Source: an uncultured Turicimonas sp.
GTDB taxonomy: Bacteria; Pseudomonadota; Gammaproteobacteria; Burkholderiales; Burkholderiaceae_F
Length of the DNA stretch: 54,341 bases
Assembly: GCA_947854175.1 (NCBI GenBank)
Contig: CANTYJ010000042.1
Span: 1-54,341, forward strand
Reading direction: 5' to 3'
Part shown: piece after piece, positions 38,312-46,575 of the stretch
Numbering within the stretch: position 1 is the first letter of the stretch
Layout of the letters: each line of letters opens with the position of its first letter
Notes under the pieces: model-generated
What the model saw: only the letters and a program-made list of their open reading frames with translations
What the model was told of the DNA's origin: nothing
Database searches by the model: none
Made by a program: the position numbers and the translations under genes

Positions 38312-41008
38312 ATGGACTTTAGACATTATCTACATGTGCTTTTTGACCCGGCAAATATTGCGGTTATCGGTGCAAGCGAGAAAAAAGAAAGCTTAGGATA
38401 CGCTATGTGGTCTCACTTAAATCAGGGTGGTTTTAAGTCTCCTATCTTTCCTGTTAATCCAAAATACAAGACGTTGGGCTCTGCAAAATGTTATTCCTCT
38501 TTGTCCGCTCTAAAACAGGACATTGAGCTCGCTATTATTGTCTGTCCGCCGACACATTACGAAAAAGTACTTTCAGAATGTCTGGAAACAAAAGTCAAAG
38601 CTATTCTTCTTTGCGGCGGGTACTCTAAAACGGAACTAACTGAAAAAATATACAAAAAAATTGGAGAGTGTACAGCCGCCGGAATTCTGGTTGTCGGACC
38701 TCAATCTTTGGGCTATCTGCATCCTTCAACAGCCTTGAATGCCTCTTTCCTTCCAACACTTCCTGAAAAAGGAAATATAGGATTAATCAGCCAGTCTCCG
38801 GGGCTAGTTCACAGCATTATTAATATCGCTTCCGGTTGTAAAAACGGTTTCTCTTATGTGATTGATCCGGGGTTGGAATATTCTTTGTATACCGCCGACT
38901 TTATTGATTTGTTAGCGCAGGATCCTCAAACTCAATGCATCGTCTTATATATCGAGAATTTTAAGAATCCACGAAAGCTCCTTTCTGCAATTCGTCTGGC
39001 CTCCAAATCAAAACCTGTAATTGTTCTAAAGGGTGGGAAATACAAAACTTCAGCGGACATTGTTATTAATAATAACGGACAGGCACAAGAAGACAATGAA
39101 GTAATCGAAAAGGCCCTCAGAAGATCCGGGGCTCTTCTTCTTAATTCTATCTACGACTTATCATATGCAATTCAGGCGTTTGCCCTAAGACGGGAATTGT
39201 TTCCCGGAGCAATTTATGCAATTACCAACAGTAAGGGCTTGGATACTTTAGTTGCTGATCAATTGTTCAAGTTTGGGATAGAACCGGTCTCAATAACTCC
39301 TGAAACTGCGGCGGTTCTTTCTGAAAAATTCAAAATCCTTTATCCATTTGCCAATCCGATCAATGCAGGACTTGACGCAAGCCCCAAGCACATCGCCGCT
39401 CTTATGGATTTTGTGCTTAAGCAATCAGATTGCTCAGGAGTCTTAATGACATTTACAAGCAATCCGATTATGCCACCGATTGAATTTGCAAAGGCTCTCG
39501 TTGCTGTCGTAGAGAAATCTGAAAAACCGGTCGTTACAGCATGGCTTGGCTCCGGAGAAATCGAGCCGGCCATTAAGTATCTTTTATCCAAAGGCGTTCC
39601 GGCTCTCGAGGGAGTACGAAATGCGTGCATGACACTTTCTTTGATGGAGAAATTTTTCGGATTCCGGAATCGTCAAAGAATAATTTTTCATAATCCGCCT
39701 CTTCTTTCTGACCGTAGTTTTTCCGGTGTAAGAAAAATTATTCAGCAGGCTAAGAAAGAAAACAGAAATTTGATTTATGAAGAAGAAGCCAAACGAATTC
39801 TCGCAAGTCTTGGTTTTGAAACTACTCTTTCAATTACAGCCGGCTCCTCGGGGGAAGCTATAGAAGCGGCTAAAGCAATTGGCTATCCGGTTGCAATGAA
39901 AATCAGAACTGACGGAATTCTCTCAAAAAGTGATATTGGCGGTGTCATTCTTGGAATACGTAATGAAAAAGAACTGCGCAACGCTTATAAATTTTTAATT
40001 TCAAAGGCTGAAGAAAACTTCATACCCGAAGAAGATGTTGCGGTAAGTATTCAAAAAACTTTATCTGATGAAAATGCCAGAGAACTGAAAATTGGCGTCA
40101 GAACAACGAATCAATTTGGTCCAATTGTATACATCGGAATCGGTGGAATGTATGGAGATCTTGGATTTAAGGAAGAGTTTAATTTTGCACCGTTAAGTAA
40201 AGTCGAAGCATTAGAGCTTCTTAACTCACCTTCCATTGACAAGCTACTTAAGCCCTATAAAGGCTTGCCTGCAGTCAATAAAGATGTCCTTTGCACTGCA
40301 TTACTGAGGTTGTCGCAATTGGTGACAGCTGTTCCGGCCCTCAAATCCTTAGAAATCGATCCGTTCTTATGCGGGCCGGACGCCGCCATTGTGCTGGATG
40401 CCCATGCCACGATTTACGACAAACCGAGTAGATCAACTTTTAGTTCAGATCATCTGGTGTTCCCTGCTATTCAGTCCAAACCTGCCAAAAAAGTTACAGG
40501 AGAGTTTGGAGAACTTCTGTTGAAGCAGGCTCAACCTTCCGATGCTATCCAGTTTGAGCAATATATCAATGAACTTTCCGATAACTCTAAGCGGCTTCGT
40601 TTCCATGGTGTCAATGTCACTGCTGAAGCCCTGACAGCCAATACTTTGGGTAATGATCCGGACCGCTCTTTTACTGTGGTTCTTACTGACTCTCAGAAAA
40701 ATTCTCCTCAAATCAGAGGCGAAGCCACATTTTCTCTTTTACCCAATGCCAGAACAGCAGAATTTGGAGTATCTGTAGCGGATAGCTTCCAAAAGAAAGG
40801 ACTATCAAAGTTTTTGATGACCGCATTAGAAGAAGAAGCATCGGCCCGAGGCTTGACTCAACTAATAGGTTATGTCCTCAACGACAATTTCGGCATGAAT
40901 AAGATGATGATATCCAGAGGGTATAAAGCTGTTCCCGACGAAAATGATCCTCATGTCACTTTATACACTCTTGATTTGGAGAATCGGCCTCAATCGACGG
41001 ACAGATAA
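38312..41008 (+). CDS. Pat-type protein lysine acetyltransferase (acyl-CoA synthetase-like + GNAT)
   Basis: 898-residue fusion. Domains in order: CoA-binding Rossmann (about 10-130, NIAVIGASEKKESLGY), succinyl-CoA-ligase-like flavodoxin domains (about 150-450), ATP-grasp (about 480-690, RILASLGFETTL...GYPVAMKIRTDGILSKSDIGG) and a C-terminal GNAT domain (about 740-890) with acetyl-CoA motif SFQKKGLSKFLM. The synthetase half lacks its phosphorylated His: aligning with ADP-forming acetyl-CoA synthetases puts Asn254 (INNNGQ) where SSHTG is expected. That matches Pat/PatZ (YfiQ), which acetylates enzymes such as acetyl-CoA synthetase. AGGAAAG precedes the ATG. The enoyl-CoA hydratase gene follows. 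Confidence 0.88.
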   Translation: MDFRHYLHVLFDPANIAVIGASEKKESLGYAMWSHLNQGGFKSPIFPVNPKYKTLGSAKCYSSLSALKQDIELAIIVCPPTHYEKVLSECLETKVKAILLCGGYSKTELTEKIYKKIGECTAAGILVVGPQSLGYLHPSTALNASFLPTLPEKGNIGLISQSPGLVHSIINIASGCKNGFSYVIDPGLEYSLYTADFIDLLAQDPQTQCIVLYIENFKNPRKLLSAIRLASKSKPVIVLKGGKYKTSADIVINNNGQAQEDNEVIEKALRRSGALLLNSIYDLSYAIQAFALRRELFPGAIYAITNSKGLDTLVADQLFKFGIEPVSITPETAAVLSEKFKILYPFANPINAGLDASPKHIAALMDFVLKQSDCSGVLMTFTSNPIMPPIEFAKALVAVVEKSEKPVVTAWLGSGEIEPAIKYLLSKGVPALEGVRNACMTLSLMEKFFGFRNRQRIIFHNPPLLSDRSFSGVRKIIQQAKKENRNLIYEEEAKRILASLGFETTLSITAGSSGEAIEAAKAIGYPVAMKIRTDGILSKSDIGGVILGIRNEKELRNAYKFLISKAEENFIPEEDVAVSIQKTLSDENARELKIGVRTTNQFGPIVYIGIGGMYGDLGFKEEFNFAPLSKVEALELLNSPSIDKLLKPYKGLPAVNKDVLCTALLRLSQLVTAVPALKSLEIDPFLCGPDAAIVLDAHATIYDKPSRSTFSSDHLVFPAIQSKPAKKVTGEFGELLLKQAQPSDAIQFEQYINELSDNSKRLRFHGVNVTAEALTANTLGNDPDRSFTVVLTDSQKNSPQIRGEATFSLLPNARTAEFGVSVADSFQKKGLSKFLMTALEEEASARGLTQLIGYVLNDNFGMNKMMISRGYKAVPDENDPHVTLYTLDLENRPQSTDR

Positions 41009-41086
41009 CTGACCGTATTAGTGAAGAAAATAGAATTTTTAATAACAAAAGTTGGAAAATACAAAAAACTTTGAGGTTAGGTGATC

Positions 41087-41839
41087 ATGTCGATTATTAC
41101 AACTATTGAAAACAGAACAGCGCGACTTTCAATTGAACGCCCTGCTAAGCGGAACACTCTCGATATCGAGATGTGCAAAGAATTAAAAAAACAGCTTCTC
41201 GAAGCTAATGAAAACAGTGAAGTACGCTCCATTGTGATTTCGGGCGAATCAAACGTCTTTTGCGCCGGATTGGATTTGGATGAAACTCAGGGAAAAGCTG
41301 AAGAATTGTTCAAAGCTTTTAAAGAAGTTATCGAAGCGATGGACTATGTTGAAAAACCAATTATCGCTGCCGTAAACGGACCGGCAGTTGCCGAAGGCGT
41401 TGCCATTCTGTATCACAGCGATTTAGTCTTCTGCGGAGAGCATTCTTTGTTCGCATTGCCAAACATTGCATTAGCCAGAACACCTCTTTACGGTATCAGT
41501 TTATTAGCTGTTAAAAGCGCCGGTTACAAGCTTGCGGCACAAAAAATTCTTCTTTCTGAACCTATTAGTCCGTCCGAAGCCATTGCCATGGGGCTTGTCA
41601 ATCACATTGCAGAGGACGACAAAGTTATAACTCAGGCCTTCCTGGCTGCCAACCGTTTGGCAAGTATGCCTCCAAAAGCTCTGCTTGCAACAAAACGCTT
41701 ATTAAAAGCAGCCTATTTGTCAGGCATGTCCGATCAGAAAGCTCTCGAAGAAGAAATCTTTGAACAGAATTTTGATAATGAAGAGATGAAAGAAGCCTTC
41801 AATGCTTTCCTTGAAAAAAGAAAGCCAAATTTTGATTAA
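41087..41839 (+). CDS. Enoyl-CoA hydratase/isomerase-family protein
   Basis: Crotonase-fold protein of 250 residues. It has the N-terminal RLSIERPAKRNTLDIEMCKEL near residue 16, the oxyanion-hole segment VFCAGLDLDE near residue 60, the second oxyanion strand AAVNGPAVAEGVAILYHSDLV near residue 94, and FALPNIALARTP. The catalytic Glu pair of classical hydratases is not clearly complete (the position after the GPAVAEG turn carries the only obvious Glu), so hydratase, isomerase or thioesterase activity are all possible. ATG 41087 is preferred to GTG 41081. It probably follows the Pat gene on one transcript and has a terminator at 41855. Confidence 0.85.
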   Translation: MSIITTIENRTARLSIERPAKRNTLDIEMCKELKKQLLEANENSEVRSIVISGESNVFCAGLDLDETQGKAEELFKAFKEVIEAMDYVEKPIIAAVNGPAVAEGVAILYHSDLVFCGEHSLFALPNIALARTPLYGISLLAVKSAGYKLAAQKILLSEPISPSEAIAMGLVNHIAEDDKVITQAFLAANRLASMPPKALLATKRLLKAAYLSGMSDQKALEEEIFEQNFDNEEMKEAFNAFLEKRKPNFD

Positions 41840-41854
41840 TTTTTGAAGAGATAC

Positions 41855-41880
41855 GGCCGCGTTCAGCGGCCTTATTTTTT
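41855..41880 (+). terminator. Terminator between convergent genes
   Basis: GGCCGC-GTTCA-GCGGCC followed by TTATTTTTT. It terminates the enoyl-CoA hydratase gene and reaches the stop of the convergent thioesterase gene. Confidence 0.85.
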
Positions 41881-42376
41881 AATCCGGAGTATTTACCGGA
41901 ACACTCTGTCTTATGTGCAGAGGCTTTTTTCTTTCGACCTGCTGAAAACCATCTTCATCTGGTCTATCAACAGGTTGAGGTCTTCCGTCAGGCCCAATAG
42001 CCACAAAAACAAGCTGAGCTTCCGTCACCTTCACAATTTTGTGATTATCTTTGTGAAGTCTTTCAGCAAAAACTTCAACGTCTACCGTGATTGAAGTTGT
42101 TCCGACTTTGAGAATCTTGCCATAAAAAGAAACAACATCCCCGACCCAAACAGGCTCTTTAAACACAAAGTTTGTTACAGCAACAGTTGCTACACGGCAT
42201 CTCGCTCTTCGGCTTGCCACTGATGAACCAGCCAAGTCAACCTGACTCATAATCCAACCACCGAAAACATCACCATACTGGTTTGTATCGGGGGGCATTG
42301 GAACCACCCGGAAAGTTACTTCGCGATCGGGCAGCGATTCAACTTGATTTTGTTTTTCTCTTTTATTTTCACTCAT
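41879..42376 (-). CDS. Acyl-CoA thioesterase, YciA/hotdog type
   Basis: Single-hotdog cytoplasmic thioesterase of 165 residues that releases CoA from acyl-CoAs. The active-site region is MPPDTNQYGDVFGGWIMSQVD (Asp of the YGDVFGGW block), followed by DLAGSSVASRRARCRVATVAVTN-type helix and the strand VGDVVSFYGKILKVGTTSI. ATG 42376 has GGAG 8 bases upstream; the frame extends 13 codons further without support. Divergent from the ABC ATPase gene. Confidence 0.9.
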   Translation of the reverse strand: MSENKREKQNQVESLPDREVTFRVVPMPPDTNQYGDVFGGWIMSQVDLAGSSVASRRARCRVATVAVTNFVFKEPVWVGDVVSFYGKILKVGTTSITVDVEVFAERLHKDNHKIVKVTEAQLVFVAIGPDGRPQPVDRPDEDGFQQVERKKPLHIRQSVPVNTPD

Positions 42377-42475
42377 ACATGCTCCAGATATTTGGTCAGA
42401 GATTTTAGCTTGCAATACGACTCAAAATGTATACTTATTATCTGAATTAAATTGATAGTTCGACGGATTAATAAA

Positions 42476-43210
42476 ATGGCAATGATCGAAATAAACAATG
42501 TAAGTAAGTGGTATGGAGACTTTCAGGTCTTAAGAGACTGCTCTACTTCAGTTGAAAAAGGCGAAGTTGTTGTCATCTGCGGTCCGTCAGGATCTGGGAA
42601 ATCAACCTTAATCAAAACCGTTAATGCCTTAGAACCATTTCAAAGCGGTTCTATTCACGTCAACGGCATTGACATAGGTGCTCCCAGCATTAATTTGCCG
42701 AAACTTCGTTCAAATGTCGGCATGGTCTTCCAGCATTTTGAGCTATTTCCTCATTTAACAATCCGGGATAATCTGATTCTTGCCCAAATGAAAGTTCTGA
42801 AAAGAACCAGAGATGAAGCCATGGAAAGAGGCCTTAAACTGCTTGATCGGGTTGGCCTGCTTAGCCATGCGGATAAATTTCCGATGCAGTTGTCAGGAGG
42901 ACAGCAACAACGAGTTGCAATCGCCCGCGCATTAGCAATGGATCCGATTTGTATGTTATTTGACGAGCCTACTTCAGCTCTTGATCCGGAAATGATCAAT
43001 GAAGTTCTGGACGTGATGGTTGAATTGGCCAAGTCCGGTATGACAATGATGGTCGTCACTCATGAAATGGGTTTTGCCAGGAAAGTAGCCGACAAAGTTG
43101 TCTTTATGGATGCGGGCGAGATTGTTGAACAATCTCCAAAAGAAGAATTCTTTTCAACTCCCCGAAGCGAAAGAGCACAAGCTTTCTTGGCCAAAATTTT
43201 GAATCATTAA
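42476..43210 (+). CDS. Polar amino-acid ABC transporter ATPase, GlnQ/GltL type
   Basis: ATP-binding subunit of 244 residues. Walker A is GPSGSGKST near residue 33, Q-loop [16 protein letters not shown] near residue 84, signature [19 protein letters not shown] near residue 136, Walker [15 protein letters not shown] near residue 159, and switch VTHEMGFAR. The ELFPHLT and HEMGFAR wording is typical of glutamine/glutamate-type systems. No permease or binding-protein gene is adjacent, so its partners lie elsewhere. ATG 42476 is preferred over the frame start at 42452. Confidence 0.9.
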   Translation: MAMIEINNVSKWYGDFQVLRDCSTSVEKGEVVVICGPSGSGKSTLIKTVNALEPFQSGSIHVNGIDIGAPSINLPKLRSNVGMVFQHFELFPHLTIRDNLILAQMKVLKRTRDEAMERGLKLLDRVGLLSHADKFPMQLSGGQQQRVAIARALAMDPICMLFDEPTSALDPEMINEVLDVMVELAKSGMTMMVVTHEMGFARKVADKVVFMDAGEIVEQSPKEEFFSTPRSERAQAFLAKILNH

Positions 43211-43259
43211 GATTCGAACTCATAACATAGATTTCTTCCAAAGCCTTTTGAAAAATCCG

Positions 43260-43308
43260 AACCTGGGTGTTCAATTGAACTTTATATTCTCAAAAAGCTA
43301 CTCAGGTT
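43260..43308. other. Nested inverted repeats before kdsD
   Basis: AACCTGGGT (43260-43268) pairs with ACTCAGGTT (43300-43308) with one G-T wobble. Inside lies the perfect 12-bp palindrome GTTCAATTGAAC (43269-43280). The word CCTTTTGAAAA occurs on both sides. It may end the ABC ATPase transcript or control kdsD; no T-tract follows, so a plain terminator is unlikely. Confidence 0.4.
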
Positions 43309-43354
43309 AACCTTTTGAAAAGACAAATTAAGAAGTGATTTCTCAGGCTTAGTC

Positions 43355-43360
43355 TATAAT
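43355..43360 (+). promoter_or_regulatory. Candidate -10 box of the kdsD operon
   Basis: Perfect TATAAT 29 bp before the kdsD ATG, without a recognisable -35 at 16-18 bp. The transcript would have a leader of about 20-25 bases. Confidence 0.4.
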
Positions 43361-43389
43361 CCTACTGAATATTTTTTTACTAGAATGCC

Positions 43390-44373
43390 ATGAATCGTCT
43401 CGCTTCCGAAAAAGGAATCTTTGAACTGGGCAAAGCAGTTCTTCACACAGAATCTCAAGCCATTTCTCATCTGGCGGATACGCTTGATGAGAACTTCATT
43501 AAAGCTGTTCAACTGCTTCTTAATTGTAAAGGCCGCGTCGTGGTCAGCGGGGTTGGTAAAAGCGGTCATATTGCCAGAAAAATTGCCGCAACGTTGGCTT
43601 CTACCGGAACTCCTGCTTTTTTTGTTCATGCAGCTGAAGCTGCTCACGGCGATTTGGGCATGATTACTAAGGAAGACGTTGTCATCGCGATCTCGTATTC
43701 CGGTTCCAGCTCCGAACTGTTAGCCATCGTCCCGACTATTGTGAGAGAAGGAACACCAATCATCTCTATCACCGGATCTGATTCAAATCCCTTAGCTAAT
43801 CATTCAACTGTCAATCTCAATATTCATGTTGAGAAAGAAGCATGCCCTCTTAACTTGGCTCCGACAGCCTCTACAACTGTAACGTTGGCAATTGGGGATG
43901 CACTGGCTGTTGCCTGTTTAGATGCGAAAGGCTTTGGTCCTGAAGATTTTGCCCGCTCTCATCCGGGAGGAGCATTAGGCAGACGACTGTTAACTCATGT
44001 CAAAGATATTATGCGCACCGGAGAGAAGCTTCCGGTCGTCAAAGACAGTGTTTCTGTACTTGAAGCCGTCAAAGAAATTACTCGGAAAAAAATTGGCATG
44101 ACTGCCATTGTCAATAGCGACGAGGAAGTTGCGGGTATCTTTACCGAGGGCGATTTGAGAAGATTGATTGAAAGAGTTGGAGATATTCGTCCTCTCAAGA
44201 TTTCGGATGTCATGACTAAAAAACCGACCACTATTACAGCTGACGCTTTAGCTATAGAAGCTGCAAAGATTTTGGAGAAGACTCTACGCAACCAATTACT
44301 GGTGGTCGATGATAAAAATAAATTAATCGGAGCTATTCACGTTCACGACTTAATGTCAGCAAAGGTTATTTAA
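43390..44373 (+). CDS. kdsD: D-arabinose 5-phosphate isomerase
   Basis: First enzyme of KDO synthesis: ribulose-5-phosphate to arabinose-5-phosphate. 327 residues. The SIS domain (about 30-165) has GRVVVSGVGKSGHIARKIAA near residue 48 and ISYSGSSSELL near residue 103. Two CBS domains follow (DIMRTGEKLPVV near residue 208 and DVMTKKPTTITADA near residue 275). Its stop shares one base with the kdsC start. First gene of the interrupted KDO/LPS-transport operon. Confidence 0.95.
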   Translation: MNRLASEKGIFELGKAVLHTESQAISHLADTLDENFIKAVQLLLNCKGRVVVSGVGKSGHIARKIAATLASTGTPAFFVHAAEAAHGDLGMITKEDVVIAISYSGSSSELLAIVPTIVREGTPIISITGSDSNPLANHSTVNLNIHVEKEACPLNLAPTASTTVTLAIGDALAVACLDAKGFGPEDFARSHPGGALGRRLLTHVKDIMRTGEKLPVVKDSVSVLEAVKEITRKKIGMTAIVNSDEEVAGIFTEGDLRRLIERVGDIRPLKISDVMTKKPTTITADALAIEAAKILEKTLRNQLLVVDDKNKLIGAIHVHDLMSAKVI

Positions 44374-44900
44374 TGCAAAAAGATCTTATCAACAATATTC
44401 GCCTAGTCATCCTCGATGTAGACGGAGTACTAACCGACGGAAGCATTAACATCTCCGGCACAGGAGAGATGTATAAAACTTTTTTTGTTCGTGACGGTCT
44501 TGGCATCAAGTTTCTACAGGATGCAGGGATTCAAGTAGCCATCTGCACAGGCAGAACCTCAAAAATTGTTGAAGAAAGAGCCAAAGAACTTGGAATTACT
44601 TTGGTCATGCAAGGTGAGAAGGATAAAAGAGAAGGCTTTGCAAGAATCTGTATGTTAGCAGGCGTCACGGCTGATCAGGTTGCATACATGGGCGACGACA
44701 TTCCTGACTTATGTCTATTCCCGTTGGTTGGTTTTGCCTGTGCTCCCCGAAATGCATCTCCTATCGTTTTAGATAAGGTTCACTGGGTTTCAAGCTTTGA
44801 TGGTGGTAAAGGGGCTGTCAGAGAGATGGCGGAATTAATTCTGACAACCCAAAACAAATTCAAAGATGCCGTAAAGAAACGTTTTAACTACGAGATCTAA
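44373..44900 (+). CDS. kdsC: 3-deoxy-D-manno-octulosonate 8-phosphate phosphatase
   Basis: Releases phosphate from KDO-8-P. Small HAD enzyme without a cap domain, 175 residues. The motif I block VILDVDGVLTDGSINIS carries the nucleophile and acid Asp (DVD) near residue 14. FFVRDGLGIKFLQDAGIQVA and CTGRTS (motif II) follow, then GEKDKREGF (motif III Lys) and GDDIPDLCLF (motif IV). Tetrameric in homologues. 8 bp separate it from lptC. Confidence 0.96.
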   Translation: MQKDLINNIRLVILDVDGVLTDGSINISGTGEMYKTFFVRDGLGIKFLQDAGIQVAICTGRTSKIVEERAKELGITLVMQGEKDKREGFARICMLAGVTADQVAYMGDDIPDLCLFPLVGFACAPRNASPIVLDKVHWVSSFDGGKGAVREMAELILTTQNKFKDAVKKRFNYEI

Positions 44901-44908
44901 TCACTCCC

Positions 44909-45499
44909 ATGATGAAAGAAAGGCTTACTTCAATCATAGCTGTCGCACTTCTTCTGACATTGGTCGGAATGAGTTATTGGTATTCCGTTAAAGCGGAACT
45001 TGAAGGACAAGGCCATCTTTCTGACCTGAACTCTCCTGACTTCATAGCCCACGACATTACAGTCACGAGATTTGACAATAGTGGCAAAGCTCAATACAAA
45101 GTCTTTGCAAAAAATATAGAGCACTTCTCTGACGGCCATGCAACAGCCAAGCAACCGGAATATTATTCTCTAAAGACAGATGAAGCTCAAATCACCGCAC
45201 GTTCTGACTCCGGAGAGATGGTATCAGGTGGAGAAGTTTTCCACTTTTACGACAATGTTGACATCCGCCAGGCAGCTGATAAAGACAAACCTGCGAGCCG
45301 CCTGGAAACCAGCCAAATGGACGCTTATCCCGATGATGACGTTTACTCTTCTGACAAGCCTGTCAAGCTGACCCGTGGTACTGACGTATCAAGAGGAATT
45401 GGAATGGATTACGACAATGTGGAGCGGACATTTAAGTTGCGCTCACGCGTGCAAAGTGAGTTTGCTCCAAGAGCTACACAACAAAATCATCCAAAATGA
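44909..45499 (+). CDS. lptC: LPS export protein LptC
   Basis: Bitopic inner-membrane protein linking LptB2FG to the periplasmic LptA bridge. 196 residues with a single N-terminal helix (about residues 7-26, TSIIAVALLLTLVGMSYWYS) and a periplasmic beta-jellyroll (about 45-175). SPDFIAHDITVTRFDNSGK near residue 41 and the YPDDDVYSSDKPVKLTRG segment near residue 145 are typical. In relatives lptA follows directly. Here the next gene is a LysR regulator on the opposite strand, and lptA is about 4.3 kb away. Confidence 0.9.
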   Translation: MMKERLTSIIAVALLLTLVGMSYWYSVKAELEGQGHLSDLNSPDFIAHDITVTRFDNSGKAQYKVFAKNIEHFSDGHATAKQPEYYSLKTDEAQITARSDSGEMVSGGEVFHFYDNVDIRQAADKDKPASRLETSQMDAYPDDDVYSSDKPVKLTRGTDVSRGIGMDYDNVERTFKLRSRVQSEFAPRATQQNHPK

Positions 45500-45546
45500 T
45501 TCTATCCCGTTAGTAACAGTTTTCTCAATGAGCTCAAGGTTGAATA

Positions 45547-46470
45547 TTAGATCTTGAACTCTGATTTGACTAATTTTAGAAATTCTTTAACAGCATAACT
45601 TTGATAGCGGTCTTTTTTCCAACTTATAGAAACATCATTGGAAGGAAGATCTTCTCCAACTGAGAAAAGATGAATTCCTTCCTTTATACAATCGGATGCG
45701 ATTGTTGATGGTATCAAAGCTGCCCCGACATCGGCTACTACAAGGTTGGGTACCGTTAAAATTGATTGTGTTTCAAGTGCTACTGAAAATGGCAAACCAT
45801 ACTTAGCACAGAGAGTGTAAAAGTACTCGTTAAATTTCTGGCCTTTTTTCATGATGATAAATGGCGTTTCCTTTAGCTCGTATAAATTTAGTCTTGGAAA
45901 AAGCCCTCTAGCATTATCTTGTTGTGTTTCTGGGTGTAAACGACTGAACGGATGATTTTTAGAAAGGCCTATTAAAACTTTTTCGCTATAAATCTTTATA
46001 GAACTTTGTGTATTCGGAACCATTGATGAAATAACAACAGAACAATCAACTCTTCCTGCTTCTACTAATTCGATTATCTCTTGTGTAGTTCCTTCCTCAA
46101 TTTTTAAAGATACCTGTGGATACAGGCTTCTGAAAGTTGATAGAACGGGATTAAGTAATGTAGAAGATCTATAGGCTGTAGACCCAATCTTTACATGTCC
46201 TGTCTTAAGTTGACGTCTGTCCGCAAAATATTGTCTACATTCATTGTCCAATGATTCAATCTTTCTCTGGGTTTCAATAAAAAAACGACCCTCATCTGTG
46301 AGTTTCCATGGAGAAACTGTTCTATCAAAAATTGAAATTTCATATTCTTTTTCCAACCGTTTCACATATTGAGTTAGAGCAGGTTGAGATAAAAAAAGGC
46401 GCCGGCACGCTCCTACAAGAGAGCCACTCTCGATAATTGCATCCAAATGGTAAAGGATTTTATTTCTCAT
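45547..46470 (-). CDS. LysR-family transcriptional regulator
   Basis: LTTR of 307 residues. N-terminal winged HTH (about 3-62) with SGSLVGACRRLFLSQPALTQ and VKRLEKEYEISIFDRT. The linker helix is followed by a two-lobed effector-binding domain (about 90-300), starting GHVKIGSTAYRSSTLLNPVL. Divergent from the amidohydrolase with 105 bp between start codons, the usual arrangement for a regulator and its target. Probably activates the amidohydrolase-carrier pair in response to their substrate or product. More AT-rich, with frequent ATA/TTA codons, than flanking LPS genes. Confidence 0.9.
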   Translation of the reverse strand: MRNKILYHLDAIIESGSLVGACRRLFLSQPALTQYVKRLEKEYEISIFDRTVSPWKLTDEGRFFIETQRKIESLDNECRQYFADRRQLKTGHVKIGSTAYRSSTLLNPVLSTFRSLYPQVSLKIEEGTTQEIIELVEAGRVDCSVVISSMVPNTQSSIKIYSEKVLIGLSKNHPFSRLHPETQQDNARGLFPRLNLYELKETPFIIMKKGQKFNEYFYTLCAKYGLPFSVALETQSILTVPNLVVADVGAALIPSTIASDCIKEGIHLFSVGEDLPSNDVSISWKKDRYQSYAVKEFLKLVKSEFKI

Positions 46471-46537
46471 ATAACTTTTTTGTTAATTTATTCGTTCATA
46501 AATAATATTTTAAAAATTTAGCATCCAAAACTAGAAT

Positions 46538-46552
46538 TTTGAGTATCTCAAA
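46538..46552. promoter_or_regulatory. Candidate LysR-type binding site
   Basis: TTTGAG-TAT-CTCAAA is a perfect inverted repeat containing a T-N11-A LysR box (TTGAGTATCTCAA). It lies 23 bp before the amidohydrolase ATG and 67 bp before the lysR start. It is close to the start codon, so it could be the activation or autoregulatory half of a larger site. Confidence 0.5.
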
Positions 46553-46575
46553 TTCCAAATGTTTATCAAAACAAA

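Noticed and set aside
45530..45561. Imperfect inverted repeat GAGCTCAAG/CTTGAACTC at the lptC-lysR junction
   Set aside because: One mismatch, a long loop and no T-tract; it runs into the lysR 3' end and could be chance, so it is not called a terminator.
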